A stretch of 64,000 nucleotides of DNA, from the NCBI GenBank assembly GCA_016887485.1, contig CP069394.1:2046001-2110000 (forward strand), written 5' to 3'. Under the pieces are notes generated by a model. It did not search any database and was not told the origin of the DNA. It was given only the letters and a program-made list of their open reading frames with translations. This DNA comes from Chloroflexota bacterium. Its GTDB lineage: Bacteria > Chloroflexota > Anaerolineae > Anaerolineales > Anaerolineaceae. A program made the position numbers and the translations under genes. Of the stretch, positions 51,759 through 60,974 are shown piece by piece (within the stretch, counting starts at the first letter, position 1; every line of letters starts with the position of its first letter).

Positions 51759-52352
51759 TCAACGCGAAAAACGCTGCTCCTTCCAAATATCAGCTTCATT
51801 GCTATACCCATTGGCTTCCCAAAAGCCCAATTGATCCGCGCTTAGAAATTCAAGCCCGCGCAGCCACTTGGCGCCCTTCCAGAGATAGACATCTTTCAGA
51901 TCGTCTCTTTCTGGAATCGCGCCTACCACACCCCGCAGAGGGTAACCATGCTCCGGTGTGAGGGGCTGGCCATCAACGTGGGTTGCCAATAGAAAATTAT
52001 CCTGCAGCATCACCTCCAGGGGTAGATTGGTGGTGTAGCCGCCATCGGCATACTGCATCACATATCGGGCACTCGGTTTGGGCTGTATAAAACCTTCCTC
52101 CACCAGATGCCGGAGGGAAATGCCTTCCCAGAGCATATCAAGCTTGCTCCAGGTCGTCACACAGTGCAGGTCCATAGTCAGCCTGACCCGTGGGAGCGCC
52201 ATCACCTCATCCCAGGTCCAGGTCACGGGCTGCTCAACCTCGCCCCAGACGCTGAAGTCCCAGGTGCTGGGATTGAAAACCGGAGGACTGCCATAATGCA
52301 GGACCGGGAAACGTTCGGTCAGATGTTGGCCAGGGGGTACACGAGGGTTCAT
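51759..52352 (-). CDS. molybdopterin-dependent oxidoreductase (sulfite oxidase-like catalytic domain)
   Basis: The 197-residue protein matches the YedY/sulfite-oxidase cofactor domain: WDFSVWGEVEQPVTWTWDE, the Mo-ligand Cys in DLHCVTTWSKLD, and TPEHGYPLRGVVGAIPERD. The dimerisation domain of full sulfite oxidases is missing, and no Tat signal is visible, so it is probably cytosolic. The ATG at 52352 was chosen with GGAG upstream; a GTG at 52370 overlaps the UPF0173 stop. The substrate is unknown. Confidence 0.85.
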   Translation of the reverse strand: MNPRVPPGQHLTERFPVLHYGSPPVFNPSTWDFSVWGEVEQPVTWTWDEVMALPRVRLTMDLHCVTTWSKLDMLWEGISLRHLVEEGFIQPKPSARYVMQYADGGYTTNLPLEVMLQDNFLLATHVDGQPLTPEHGYPLRGVVGAIPERDDLKDVYLWKGAKWLRGLEFLSADQLGFWEANGYSNEADIWKEQRFSR

Positions 52353-52366
52353 TTTATTTCTCCACT

Positions 52367-53053
52367 TCACTCACAAACAAAGCTCTCACCAGGGCGAAGC
52401 AGGTGAACTTTGGTATCCGTTTGTGCCTCAACTTCCTCCGCCCAGGCCGCAGCATCCTGCTGGATCAGGTCAAAGGTGTTGTAGTGGATCGGGACTACGT
52501 GCTGGGGATGCAGCAGTTTGACCGCCCGCAGTGCATCCGCCGGCCCCATGGTGTAGTTATCACCAATCGGGAGTACAGCGAGGGTGATCCCTTCCTCGCC
52601 AATCAATGCCATATCGCCAAAGAGCCCCGTATCACCCGCCATATAAATCTTCTCACCGGCATTGGTTGTCAGCAGCAATCCGGCCGGGTTACCGCCATAG
52701 CTGCCATCCGGTAAACCTGAACCATGCAGGGCCAGGGTCAGCTTAAGGTAACCAAAAGGATAGGTATGCCCGCCACCCAGATGCTGGGCGTGTGTGCTGA
52801 TGCCTTTTTTACCCAACCAACCACAGATCTCAGCGTTAGCAATCACTGGTGCGCCTGTGCGCTGGGAAATGGACACAGAATCACCAATGTGGTCACCGTG
52901 CCCGTGGGTGACGAGAATATAATCCGCTGCCACGGTATCCGCGCTGACCGTTGCCGCCGGGTTATGAGAGAGATAAGGGTCCACCAGCAGGTGATATCCA
53001 CTGGTTTCCACAGCCAGGGCCGCATGCCCCAGCCAGGTCAATTTAAAGGCCAT
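52367..53053 (-). CDS. UPF0173 metal-dependent hydrolase (metallo-beta-lactamase fold)
   Basis: The 228-residue protein has WLGHAALAVET, the metal motif VTHGHGDHIGD (HxHxDH), MAGDTGLFGDM (Asp) and the late His of VVPIHYNTFDL. UPF0173 proteins have this short MBL fold; substrates are unknown. It lies just upstream of the oxidoreductase gene on the same strand, 15 bases before its ATG. Confidence 0.9.
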   Translation of the reverse strand: MAFKLTWLGHAALAVETSGYHLLVDPYLSHNPAATVSADTVAADYILVTHGHGDHIGDSVSISQRTGAPVIANAEICGWLGKKGISTHAQHLGGGHTYPFGYLKLTLALHGSGLPDGSYGGNPAGLLLTTNAGEKIYMAGDTGLFGDMALIGEEGITLAVLPIGDNYTMGPADALRAVKLLHPQHVVPIHYNTFDLIQQDAAAWAEEVEAQTDTKVHLLRPGESFVCE

Positions 53054-53347
53054 TCAAGGCTCCTTTCGCGTCGGTAAATCCATTATACAGCGCAGACCAG
53101 TTATGTCACAATTCAAATCCTTCTAAGTAAACTATGTGGAATTTAAAAAGAACCCAAGCCAGCTTTTCAACTGTGTGTTAAAATCGGGCAAAGGTTTAAT
53201 CCTTTCCTTGGAAATTTGGTTTGAGCTGCAGTGCCTCACCAAACGGCGCCGTCCACTTTTTCACTACTTTGTCACCAACAGAATTTATTGTGCCGTCCTC
53301 AACTGGCGATATTTATAATTGTGTTTATCTATGCCAAGGAGTTCATC
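53054..53347. other. intergenic region ahead of the PLP enzyme gene
   Basis: The 294-base gap between divergent genes holds no recognised riboswitch or repeat. AAGGAG at 53337-53342 is the ribosome site of the PLP gene. Confidence 0.4.
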
Positions 53348-54583
53348 TTGAAACAACCACCCAGCAGTTATGAAGGCCTGAACACCTTCCTGACCCACTA
53401 CACGGAATCTGACAACCCGGAAAACTCGCACCTGCCCCCGATTTATCAGAATTCAGTGTTCACTTTCAATGACACCGAATCCGGGGCGGCGATTGCCGTC
53501 GGTGAAGCTCCTGGCTATTATTACACCCGGCTAAACAACCCCAACCACCAGCAGCTGGCCCAAAAACTGGCCGCCCTCGAAGCCTGGGATCTCATCAAAC
53601 AGCATCCTGACGCCAACCCCGAAGACCTGTCAGGCGGTTTAGTCTTTGCCTCTGGGATGGCAGCGGTCACAGCGGCTATCCTGGCCTGCGTCTCCACTGG
53701 GGAGACCGTGCTGGCCCAGGCCGCGCTCTATGACGGTACTTATCTGTTTCTGAACAACCTGGCCCCTCGTTACGGCATCCAGGTCATCTGGGTGAGCGAT
53801 AACACCCCGGAGGGCTGGGCAAAAGCCTTTGAAGAACATCCTGAAACCAGGCTGGCCTATATTGAAACTCCCGTCAACCCGACCCTGCGGCTGACGGACA
53901 TCGAAGCGGTCACCGAGTTAGCCCATGCCCACGGGGCGCGGGTCGCGGTGGATAACACCTTCGGCACGCCCTTCTGCCAGCGGCCGATGCTCTATGGAGC
54001 AGACATCGTAATCCACTCCACCACCAAGTACCTCTCCGGTCACGGTCAGGTGCTGGGCGGTGCGGTGCTGACCACCGATTTGGACCTCCTGCACGGGCAG
54101 CTCTACCAGGTCTACAAATTGATCGGCGGCACCCCAAGCCCAATTGACACCTGGATGACCAATATCGGGCTCAAAACCTTCATGCTGCGGATGGACCGCA
54201 TCTGCCAGAACGCCATCCGTTTGGCAAAGACGCTGGAGAAGCACCCCGCAGTTAACCAAGTCTATTACCCCGGCTTAACCAGTCACCCCGACTATGAACT
54301 GGCCCGCAGGCAAATGATCTACTTCGGTGGGATGATCGCCTTTGACCTCAAGGGCGGCCTGGAAGCGGGCAAACACATGATGAACAACCTCAAGGTCGCC
54401 ACCCTGGCCGTCAGCCTGGGCAATGTGGACACCCTGATCCAGCACCCCGCCAGCATGACCCACTGCAACACCCCACGGGAAAAGCGCTTGGCCGCCGGGA
54501 TCACCGATGGCCTGGTGCGCCTCTCAGTAGGAATTGAAGACGCCGCAGACCTGAGCCGTGACCTGCTGAACGCAATTGAGTAA
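53348..54583 (+). CDS. Cys/Met-metabolism PLP-dependent enzyme
   Basis: The 411-residue protein is of the cystathionine gamma-synthase class: FASGMAAVTAAILACVS, YIETPVNPTLRLTDI, VDNTFGTPFCQRPML and the PLP-lysine motif HSTTKYLSGHGQVLGGA. It could be a methionine gamma-lyase, O-acylhomoserine sulfhydrylase or cystathionine enzyme; these cannot be told apart by eye. The TTG start at 53348 is preceded by AAGGAG; no ATG is placed as well. Confidence 0.9.
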   Translation: MKQPPSSYEGLNTFLTHYTESDNPENSHLPPIYQNSVFTFNDTESGAAIAVGEAPGYYYTRLNNPNHQQLAQKLAALEAWDLIKQHPDANPEDLSGGLVFASGMAAVTAAILACVSTGETVLAQAALYDGTYLFLNNLAPRYGIQVIWVSDNTPEGWAKAFEEHPETRLAYIETPVNPTLRLTDIEAVTELAHAHGARVAVDNTFGTPFCQRPMLYGADIVIHSTTKYLSGHGQVLGGAVLTTDLDLLHGQLYQVYKLIGGTPSPIDTWMTNIGLKTFMLRMDRICQNAIRLAKTLEKHPAVNQVYYPGLTSHPDYELARRQMIYFGGMIAFDLKGGLEAGKHMMNNLKVATLAVSLGNVDTLIQHPASMTHCNTPREKRLAAGITDGLVRLSVGIEDAADLSRDLLNAIE

Positions 54584-54608
54584 AATCTTCAACTAAAGTC
54601 AATAACAC

Positions 54609-54640
54609 AACCCCTTTCACAATGGCGTGAGAGGGGTTTT
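54609..54640 (+). terminator. intrinsic terminator after the PLP enzyme
   Basis: AACCCCT..CAC pairs with GTG..AGGGGTT, with a six-base loop and a TTTTTGG tail. Confidence 0.7.
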
Positions 54641-54691
54641 TGGATATATAAGATGCACGCAATAACAATGCAGAGTGGGAAACATTCCTCT

Positions 54692-55187
54692 TTTGTCATT
54701 GCGAGCTTGCGAAGCAATCCTTTTTTTTTATAAAATAATCTTCACTTCCAAATCTAAGATTGCTTCTTCCGCCTTCGGCTCCATCGCAATGACAAGAATA
54801 GTGACTTTTTTATCATGCTGGAAGCGTGACCTACTATTTATATTGCGCAGTCCCTGATCTATGTAGGTCATGTGCCGCGCAGCGCACGTGACTATTTCGC
54901 CTCTAGCAAATTTCCCCTCATCAGTCTGCTGCGCAGACAGCTTCCCTGCCAGGGGGAAGCCTAGGCAAATCCGATATCTTTTTTCCAAAGCATTGTGATC
55001 CCAGAAAGACAATATAAGAATAAATAACCAATTTATTAAGCCTTCCCCTAGAGGGGAAGGTGGCGCACAGCGCCGGATGAGCTGGGCTATTTACTCCACC
55101 TTTTTCATTACGAGGAGGCACAGAAAAGAAGATTGCTTCCCACTCGGCTTCGCTTCGGGGACGATGTCGCAAGCTCGCAATGACAAG
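54692..55187. repeat. repeat cluster (families B, A, C, C, B) ahead of the PolB operon
   Basis: An inverted family B pair (54692-54797), truncated family A half-elements (54805-54893), a family C hairpin (54919-54962) and an inverted family C copy (55038-55080), and another family B element (55105-55187) fill the 670-base gap. Otherwise nothing is seen. Confidence 0.8.
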
Positions 55188-55253
55188 ATAATTCCCGACA
55201 AAACAACCAAATATCGAATCGACATAGAACATTTGTTCTGTTATAATAAGGGT

Positions 55254-55811
55254 ATGTTAGCACTGAAACCGGATAATCTCTCTCTCCCCGCTCCCCAACG
55301 GGGAAAAATATCACTGGTGGTCGCACCCCGTGCCGTGACCGGCAAGATGATGACGATGCTCGCCACCCTGGCCTTACACAGCAAGGTCCTGGTTATTGAT
55401 GGCGGGAACCGCTTTGACGCCTACGCCCTCTCCCGGGAACTGCGCCAGCGAACTGTGGAAGTCTATGCGGCGCTCAACCGGGTGATCCTCTCGCGGGTGT
55501 TCACCTGCTACCAAATGACCGCCACCCTCTCGCAACTGCCGCTGGATGGCACCCCGGTGGTTATCCTGGACCTGCTGGGTACCTTTCTGGATGAAAGCGT
55601 CGCCTTTGGCAAACGCCGCTATCTGCTAAACAACAGCCTGGGCCGTCTCCGCCAGATCTCTGCCAGTGCCCCGGTCGCCCTTTGGGTACGCACCCGCACC
55701 ACCCCGACCGATGAAGACCAAAAATTACTTCCCCTGGTCCTGGAGGTCGCTTCCGATCTCTGGGAACTGCAGGATGCCGAAGTTCCTGACTATCAATTAC
55801 CGTTATTTTAA
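55254..55811 (+). CDS. RecA-like fold protein with a degenerate P-loop (185 aa)
   Basis: The 185-residue protein has a RecA/KaiC-like strand order: KISLVVAPRAVTGKMMTML is a degenerate Walker A (the usual GKS/T is GKM), then VLVIDGGNRFDAYALSREL, and PVVILDLLGTF, a Walker B-like strand. It starts a three-gene set with a small helical protein and a B-family DNA polymerase, recalling ImuA-type partners of error-prone polymerases. ATP binding is doubtful. The ATG at 55254 was chosen after AAGGG. Confidence 0.65.
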   Translation: MLALKPDNLSLPAPQRGKISLVVAPRAVTGKMMTMLATLALHSKVLVIDGGNRFDAYALSRELRQRTVEVYAALNRVILSRVFTCYQMTATLSQLPLDGTPVVILDLLGTFLDESVAFGKRRYLLNNSLGRLRQISASAPVALWVRTRTTPTDEDQKLLPLVLEVASDLWELQDAEVPDYQLPLF

Positions 55812-55823
55812 ACAGGAGGCCAA

Positions 55824-56093
55824 ATGGGACGCACACTCCCTTCCGCAACCCAAATCATGCAACAGGACGAGGCCGCCCTGGCCCGTTTCCGGCGGGCCTT
55901 GCGCCGCAGCGACCAGTTGATCCTTGACGATCTGTTCAATGCCGCCCAAAAACATCTCTCCGCAGCGGCCTATGCCGCCAACATCCTCCCCTTTGAGTCT
56001 TTTTTGCTCTCTATGCTGCTGGAGGAGCATAAGGAGGTTTTGCGGCTGAGAGAATCGGTGGAAAACCTCCAGAAGCGGCATGATTGCGTTTGA
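55824..56093 (+). CDS. small helical protein of unknown function (89 aa)
   Basis: The protein is almost entirely helical (EAALARFRRALRRSDQLIL, HLSAAAYAANILPFESFLLS, EVLRLRESVENLQKRHDCV) with amphipathic heptads, so a coiled-coil adaptor is plausible. No family is recognised. The ATG follows an AGGAGG-like site 12 bases after the RecA-like gene, and its end overlaps the polymerase start by 14 bases. Confidence 0.7.
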   Translation: MGRTLPSATQIMQQDEAALARFRRALRRSDQLILDDLFNAAQKHLSAAAYAANILPFESFLLSMLLEEHKEVLRLRESVENLQKRHDCV

Positions 56094-58329
56094 TGGCTGG
56101 CTGCTGGATCTGTTCGAGGACGAAAATGAGGGGATCGTTCTATATTTCATGGATCGCAAGGGGCCGCGCTGGCGGTTGACCACTCCCTTCCCGGTCACGT
56201 TTTATGCCCAGGGCGATCCGGAGCAGCTACGCGCCCTCTGGCGTTACCTGCGGGGGCTCCCCCAGGTCAGCAAAATTGACCGCACTGAACGGATGGACGT
56301 CTTCAGAAGGCAATGGGTGCCTGTTCTGGCAGCCACAGTCCAAAACCCCGTTGCACTTAGCCGGCTGATCCAAAATGTCGTCGCCCGCTTCCCCGAGCTG
56401 GAATACAGCGATGCCGACATCTCCATCACGGTCCGTTTCGCAGCGCAGACCGGGGCCACTCCGCTTTCCTACTGCCATGTCACTGCGGATGAGGAAACCC
56501 ACGAATTAACCGGCATCGAGGTGCTGGAGGATGCCTGGGTGATGACACCCCAGCCAATCCCCTTCCGCAGCCTCTTCCTTTCCCCCTCCGGCGACCCCAA
56601 TCACGGGCGCCCGCGCTATTTGCGCGTGATATATGGCAAACGAGAAAACCGCTACCTGCTGAGTGATATGCAGAACGTGCTGGTCTGCCTGCGAGCCACC
56701 CTCAAACGCGTGGACCCGGACCTGATCATCACGGAATGGGGCGACACCTGGCTGCTCCCCCTGCTGCTTGAAAAATCGCAAGAGTACCAAATCCCCCTAA
56801 AATTCAACCGTGAAACCGGGCGGGACGTTTTGCTCAAAAAAGAGCTCACCTATTTCTCCTACGGCCAGATCATCTACCGCGGCCAGCAGGTGCACCTTTT
56901 TGGCCGCTGCCACCTGGACCGCAGGAATGCCATGCTTTGGTCCGATTATGATATGGATGGCACCATCGAATCCTGCCGGGTGACCTCGCTGCCGCTGCAG
57001 GTCGCCGCCCGGGTCTCCCCGGGGACGGGTATCTCATCAATCGAGATGCTGACCGCCCTGCGCCAACAGGTGCTGGTGCCCTATCAAAAACAGCAGGCGG
57101 AATTCTTCAAACCGGTCGCTGATCTCTATTCCGCGGACCAGGGCGGCATCGTCTACCAGCCGCTGATCGGGCTGCACCGCAACGTGGGGATGGTTGACTT
57201 CACCTCGATGTACCCCGCTGTGATGGTCTATTTCAACCTCTCGCCGGAGACCATCCTGCCCAATGGCATGGGCGGCACGCCTGTGCCCGCGCTGGGTATC
57301 ACCATCGACAACAGCCAGGAAGGACTGGTACCCAAAGCACTGCGCCCCCTGCTCGAAAAGCGGATCGCCCTCAAAAAGCGGCTGGCCATGCAAAAGGTCT
57401 GGTACCCGCCGGATCGGGAGCGGATCGAACACCGGGCCTCCGCGCTCAAATGGCTGTTGGTGGTCTGCTTTGGCTATTTGGGCTATAAAAATGCCCGCTT
57501 TGGGCGGATTGAGGCCCATCAGGCCGTGACCGCCTATGGGCGCGAGGCGATGATGCAGGCCAAAGAAGCCGCCGAAGATATGGGCTGCGAGGTGATCCAG
57601 ATGTATGTAGATGGGCTTTGGGTGCAGCACCCGGATTGGTCACAACCCGCGGATTTTGAGGCGCTGCTGTTGGAGATCGAGGACCGCACCGGTTTGCCCA
57701 TCGCCCTGGACGGCGTTTACCGCTGGATCGTCTTTGTGGGCTCAAGAGGAAACAAGGCCCGGCCGGTGGCGAACCGCTATTTTGGCGTCTTTCAGGATGG
57801 CTCAATCAAGGTCAGGGGAATTGACGCCCGCCGCCGGGACGCGACGCCCTTCGTCAAGGAGACCCAACTGCACCTGCTCGAACTGTTGGCCAAACACGTG
57901 GACCCCTTCGATGGGCTGCCCTCGGCCGTCAAGTACCTGCGGGGGCAAGTCCGCAAACTTCGCAGTGGCAAGGTTCCCCTGGCCGACCTGCTGGTCAAAC
58001 AGCGGCTGGGGCGCAAGCTGGAGGCCTATCGCACACTCTCCCCGGCAGCCCGAGCCGCTTTCCAGCTCAAAGCCGTGGGCAAAGAACAGCGCCCCGGTCA
58101 GCGGGTGGCCTTTCTCTTCACCCTGGGGAAGCCGGGCGTCCATGCTTGGGACCTGCCTGAGCGCCCCGATCCGGAGAGTGTGGACCTGGCCCGCTACGAA
58201 GCCCTACTGATCCGCTCTGCGGGGATTGTGCTGGAAGCCTTCGGGCTGGATGAAAAGGAATTGACGAGGTTGATGAAAACTGACCTGAAGCAGCTTGGAA
58301 TTCCCCAACTAAGGCAGAGCCGGCTGTAG
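56080..58329 (+). CDS. divergent B-family DNA polymerase
   Basis: The 749-residue protein has a PolB palm/finger region: motif A is VDFTSMYPAVM (Asp near 371), motif B region KWLLVVCFGYLGYKNARFG (near 453), and motif C YVDGLWV (near 508) in place of the usual YxDTD. The N-terminal 220 residues resemble the PolB exonuclease region but I see no complete DxE motif, so proofreading is probably absent. Loss of the second motif C Asp may abolish or alter polymerisation. Operon partners suggest a repair or translesion complex; this is inference. Confidence 0.85.
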   Translation: MIAFDGWLLDLFEDENEGIVLYFMDRKGPRWRLTTPFPVTFYAQGDPEQLRALWRYLRGLPQVSKIDRTERMDVFRRQWVPVLAATVQNPVALSRLIQNVVARFPELEYSDADISITVRFAAQTGATPLSYCHVTADEETHELTGIEVLEDAWVMTPQPIPFRSLFLSPSGDPNHGRPRYLRVIYGKRENRYLLSDMQNVLVCLRATLKRVDPDLIITEWGDTWLLPLLLEKSQEYQIPLKFNRETGRDVLLKKELTYFSYGQIIYRGQQVHLFGRCHLDRRNAMLWSDYDMDGTIESCRVTSLPLQVAARVSPGTGISSIEMLTALRQQVLVPYQKQQAEFFKPVADLYSADQGGIVYQPLIGLHRNVGMVDFTSMYPAVMVYFNLSPETILPNGMGGTPVPALGITIDNSQEGLVPKALRPLLEKRIALKKRLAMQKVWYPPDRERIEHRASALKWLLVVCFGYLGYKNARFGRIEAHQAVTAYGREAMMQAKEAAEDMGCEVIQMYVDGLWVQHPDWSQPADFEALLLEIEDRTGLPIALDGVYRWIVFVGSRGNKARPVANRYFGVFQDGSIKVRGIDARRRDATPFVKETQLHLLELLAKHVDPFDGLPSAVKYLRGQVRKLRSGKVPLADLLVKQRLGRKLEAYRTLSPAARAAFQLKAVGKEQRPGQRVAFLFTLGKPGVHAWDLPERPDPESVDLARYEALLIRSAGIVLEAFGLDEKELTRLMKTDLKQLGIPQLRQSRL

Positions 58330-58856
58330 GTCATGTGCCGCACAATGCGCATGACAACAAAGCACTTAATCACATATTTTGTCATAGCAAGGAAACCGAA
58401 GGGGGAAGATAAAGTACCCAGAGCGTTGCGATAAGGCAAATCGTCTCAAGCATGTAAGTTGAGATGACATAATCAAAACAGATTGCTTCGCAAGCTCGCA
58501 ATGACAAAGACAGATGTAGGTCATGCATGGTGAGACCACAGGTCGAACCTGCTTGACTGCTTTAATCGTCTCGAATCAGAGGGGGAAATAGCGCTGACCC
58601 CACCCCAGCTTCGCCATCCTCTCCCCCTCCCGCCACTTCGTTCTTGTTGTAGGTCATGCGCCGCGCGGCGTACATGTTAATAAAACACCGAATCATTTAT
58701 TTTGTCATTGCGAGATAGCATCCACAAGATGCGACGACATCGTCCCTAAAGTGAAATAGCGTGGGAAGCAATCTCAATCACACAGATTTCGTATTGCATG
58801 ATTATTTCCGAGATCGCTTCGTTCGTCCCTTCGGGACTTCCTCGCGTTGACAAATA
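58328..58856. repeat. repeat cluster after the PolB gene (families A and B)
   Basis: Family A-derived pieces (TAGGTCATGTGCCGC near 58328, TAGGTCATGCATGG near 58514, TAGGTCATGCGCCGC near 58649) and family B elements (58481-58507 and an inverted set at 58701-58856) fill the 630-base gap to the glutamate dehydrogenase terminator. Confidence 0.78.
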
Positions 58857-58907
58857 TAGGAAAAAAAACGCTAATCCCATCCCAACTTCGCCCCCCAACC
58901 AAACTAA

Positions 58908-58935
58908 AAACCCCTCAACGAATGTTGAGGGGTTT
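58908..58935 (-). terminator. intrinsic terminator after the glutamate dehydrogenase gene
   Basis: AAACCCCTCAAC (58908-58919) and GTTGAGGGGTTT (58924-58935) form a 12-base perfect stem with a four-base loop and T-rich sequence on the minus side. Confidence 0.85.
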
Positions 58936-58959
58936 ATTTATCATCATTTTCTCAAGAGC

Positions 58960-60246
58960 TTAGAGCCAGCCACGCAGCTCCATTGCCTTGACCACACGGT
59001 CAATCGCCACCATGTAGGCAGCGTCCCGCATGTAGACACCCTGGCCAATGGACATGTCATAGACATCCTTGAAAGCCTGGGTCATCTTGTCATCCAGTTT
59101 TTCCAGGACTTCCTTCTTGGTCCAATAGAAGTTCATATCATTCTGAACGCCCTCGAAGTAGGAGGTGGTCACGCCACCGGCGTTGCAGAGGAAATCGGGA
59201 ATCACAAAAAATCCGCGCTCCTTGATGACCTCATCCGCCTCAGGTGTCGTGGGGCCATTAGCGCCTTCAGCCATGATCTTCACCCGGTCATGCACCTGCT
59301 GCACGGTCTCAGCGTTCACCTGCCCCTCAAGGGCTGCGGGGATGAGTACATCGGCTTCTTTGCTGATCCAGGCGTTGCCATCTTCGATCACGTAACCGGC
59401 TTTGGTGGCTTTGTCTTTATTAATACCGCCGTATTGGTCAGTGATGCTCATCAGGAAGTCAGGATCAATCCCATCCGCCTTACTGACGGTATAGGAAGTG
59501 CGATCGGCACGATCCCAATAGCTCACGCAGACGACCTTGCCGCCCAATTGGCTGATGAAGCCCTTCGCGGCATATTGCGCCACATTACCAAAGCCCTGAA
59601 TCGCTGCGACAGCCTTGGTTGAATCAATTTTCAGCCGGTTCATCGCTTCACGTACAGTAAAAATCACACCAGAGCCAGTAGCTTCCGTACGTCCAAGCGA
59701 TCCACCGCCACCGACCGGTTTGCCTGTGATCACACCGGGAGTATATTTCCCTGTGATCCGGGAATATTCGTCCATCATCCAGCCCATCATCTGGGGTGTG
59801 GTGCCAACATCTGGTGCAGGGACGTCCTGGCGAGGGCCAATCACCCGCCATAGTGAGCGGATGAAGGTTCGGCAAAGACGTTCCTTCTCATCAACGGACA
59901 GGGTAGCCGGGTCAATCACGACTCCGCCCTTGCCGCCGCCGAGGGGGATATCAGCAACGGCGCATTTCCACGTCATCCACATTGCCAGGGCGCGGACTGT
60001 GTCCACTGTCTCAGCGGGGTGGAAGCGCAGGCCGCCTTTGTTTGGGCCGCGGGCATCATTGTGTTGCACACGGTAGCCCTGGAGTACCTGAATGCTGCCG
60101 TCATCCATTCTGACCGGGATACGCAGGTGATATTCGCGCATCGGCCAGCGCAGCATCTCTCGTACCTGATGATCCAGGCCCAATAGATCAGCAACATGAT
60201 CAAATTGCTGCTGGGCCATTGCAAATGCGTTGGTTGTTTCTGCCAT
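58960..60246 (-). CDS. gdhA: glutamate dehydrogenase (Glu/Leu/Phe/Val dehydrogenase family)
   Basis: The 428-residue protein has the GDH N-terminal domain with GPNKGGLRFHP, the catalytic Lys in MTWKCAVADIPLGGGKGGV and PAPDVGTTPQMMGWMMDEYS, then a Rossmann domain with VAAIQGFGNVAQYAA (GxGxxA). It interconverts glutamate and 2-oxoglutarate plus ammonia. Coenzyme preference is not clear from the sequence. It is monocistronic. Confidence 0.93.
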   Translation of the reverse strand: MAETTNAFAMAQQQFDHVADLLGLDHQVREMLRWPMREYHLRIPVRMDDGSIQVLQGYRVQHNDARGPNKGGLRFHPAETVDTVRALAMWMTWKCAVADIPLGGGKGGVVIDPATLSVDEKERLCRTFIRSLWRVIGPRQDVPAPDVGTTPQMMGWMMDEYSRITGKYTPGVITGKPVGGGGSLGRTEATGSGVIFTVREAMNRLKIDSTKAVAAIQGFGNVAQYAAKGFISQLGGKVVCVSYWDRADRTSYTVSKADGIDPDFLMSITDQYGGINKDKATKAGYVIEDGNAWISKEADVLIPAALEGQVNAETVQQVHDRVKIMAEGANGPTTPEADEVIKERGFFVIPDFLCNAGGVTTSYFEGVQNDMNFYWTKKEVLEKLDDKMTQAFKDVYDMSIGQGVYMRDAAYMVAIDRVVKAMELRGWL

Positions 60247-60572
60247 AGTCTCTCCTATTGATTAATTTTGGTGAGGGTGAGATTGTACTACGATTATCTC
60301 GTTACTGGGCTGCAGTTCCTTAAATAAATAAGCGGGCACCTCGGTCCAGTGCCCGCATGGTTTTTCGCTCAGTTGTTGCTGAACTAAGAACATGCCTGCT
60401 CCACAATCGTATAATATGCTTAACCATAAACGAGAATCAAGAACCCGTCAATGGTCGCGCGATACGAAGGTAAACACTTCTTTATGGTACCAAAAATCAT
60501 CTTCACTTCGGCACATCTCTAAATCCGCCCAAGATGTCACACCTATATTGTCAAAAGGTTATTACCCCAATT
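60247..60572. other. intergenic region between the gdhA start and the DUF3955 gene
   Basis: The 326-base gap holds one hairpin (60332-60356) and otherwise AT-rich sequence with no coding potential I can support. It must contain the gdhA promoter. Confidence 0.45.
60332..60356 (-). terminator. probable terminator of the DUF3955 gene
   Basis: GCGGGCAC (60332-60339) and GTGCCCGC (60349-60356) form a stem; on the minus strand it is followed by TTATTTATTT. It is about 215 bases past the DUF3955 stop. Confidence 0.55.
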
Positions 60573-60821
60573 TTATCCAGCAGTAGTTTTTCTTCTGTTT
60601 GACCGCACAATCCGGGTAATGACATTCACTACAACCGTGATGACACCGAGCAATAAAAACAGCCAAAACAGCGGAACCAGAAAAAACGGTTCTTGTAAAA
60701 ATCCTTGGGCATCAATTTCCTGCCCTATGATAGTATATGCGCCCAAACAAAATATCGCACAAATCAGGAAAATAACACCCAGCCAGGTTGAGGTTTTTAT
60801 TGACTTCTCTAATTTAATCAT
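60573..60821 (-). CDS. DUF3955-like small membrane protein (82 aa)
   Basis: Two hydrophobic helices (about residues 14-33 and 47-69) are separated by IIGQEIDAQGFLQEPFFLVP, which resembles the G.eVDa.G.L.EPFFLiP loop of DUF3955 proteins. A basic tail follows (RIVRSNRRK). Function is unknown. The region 60.4-61.5 kb is AT-rich compared with its surroundings. Confidence 0.65.
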   Translation of the reverse strand: MIKLEKSIKTSTWLGVIFLICAIFCLGAYTIIGQEIDAQGFLQEPFFLVPLFWLFLLLGVITVVVNVITRIVRSNRRKTTAG

Positions 60822-60974
60822 ATTATCCTTTTCAAAATTGAGTTTCTGGATTTTTTATAAATATCTTCTGTTTAGCAAATACCAAAGGAGTTATATGACA
60901 AAATTGCTGTCAAACACTATCATTACCTATCAACTCTTGGGTCTTCTTCAATAGGGTACTTCAATATCAAGAAA

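Noticed and set aside
53054-53347. SAM riboswitch ahead of the Cys/Met PLP enzyme
   Set aside because: The conserved SAM-I core and terminator hairpin are not visible in the leader.
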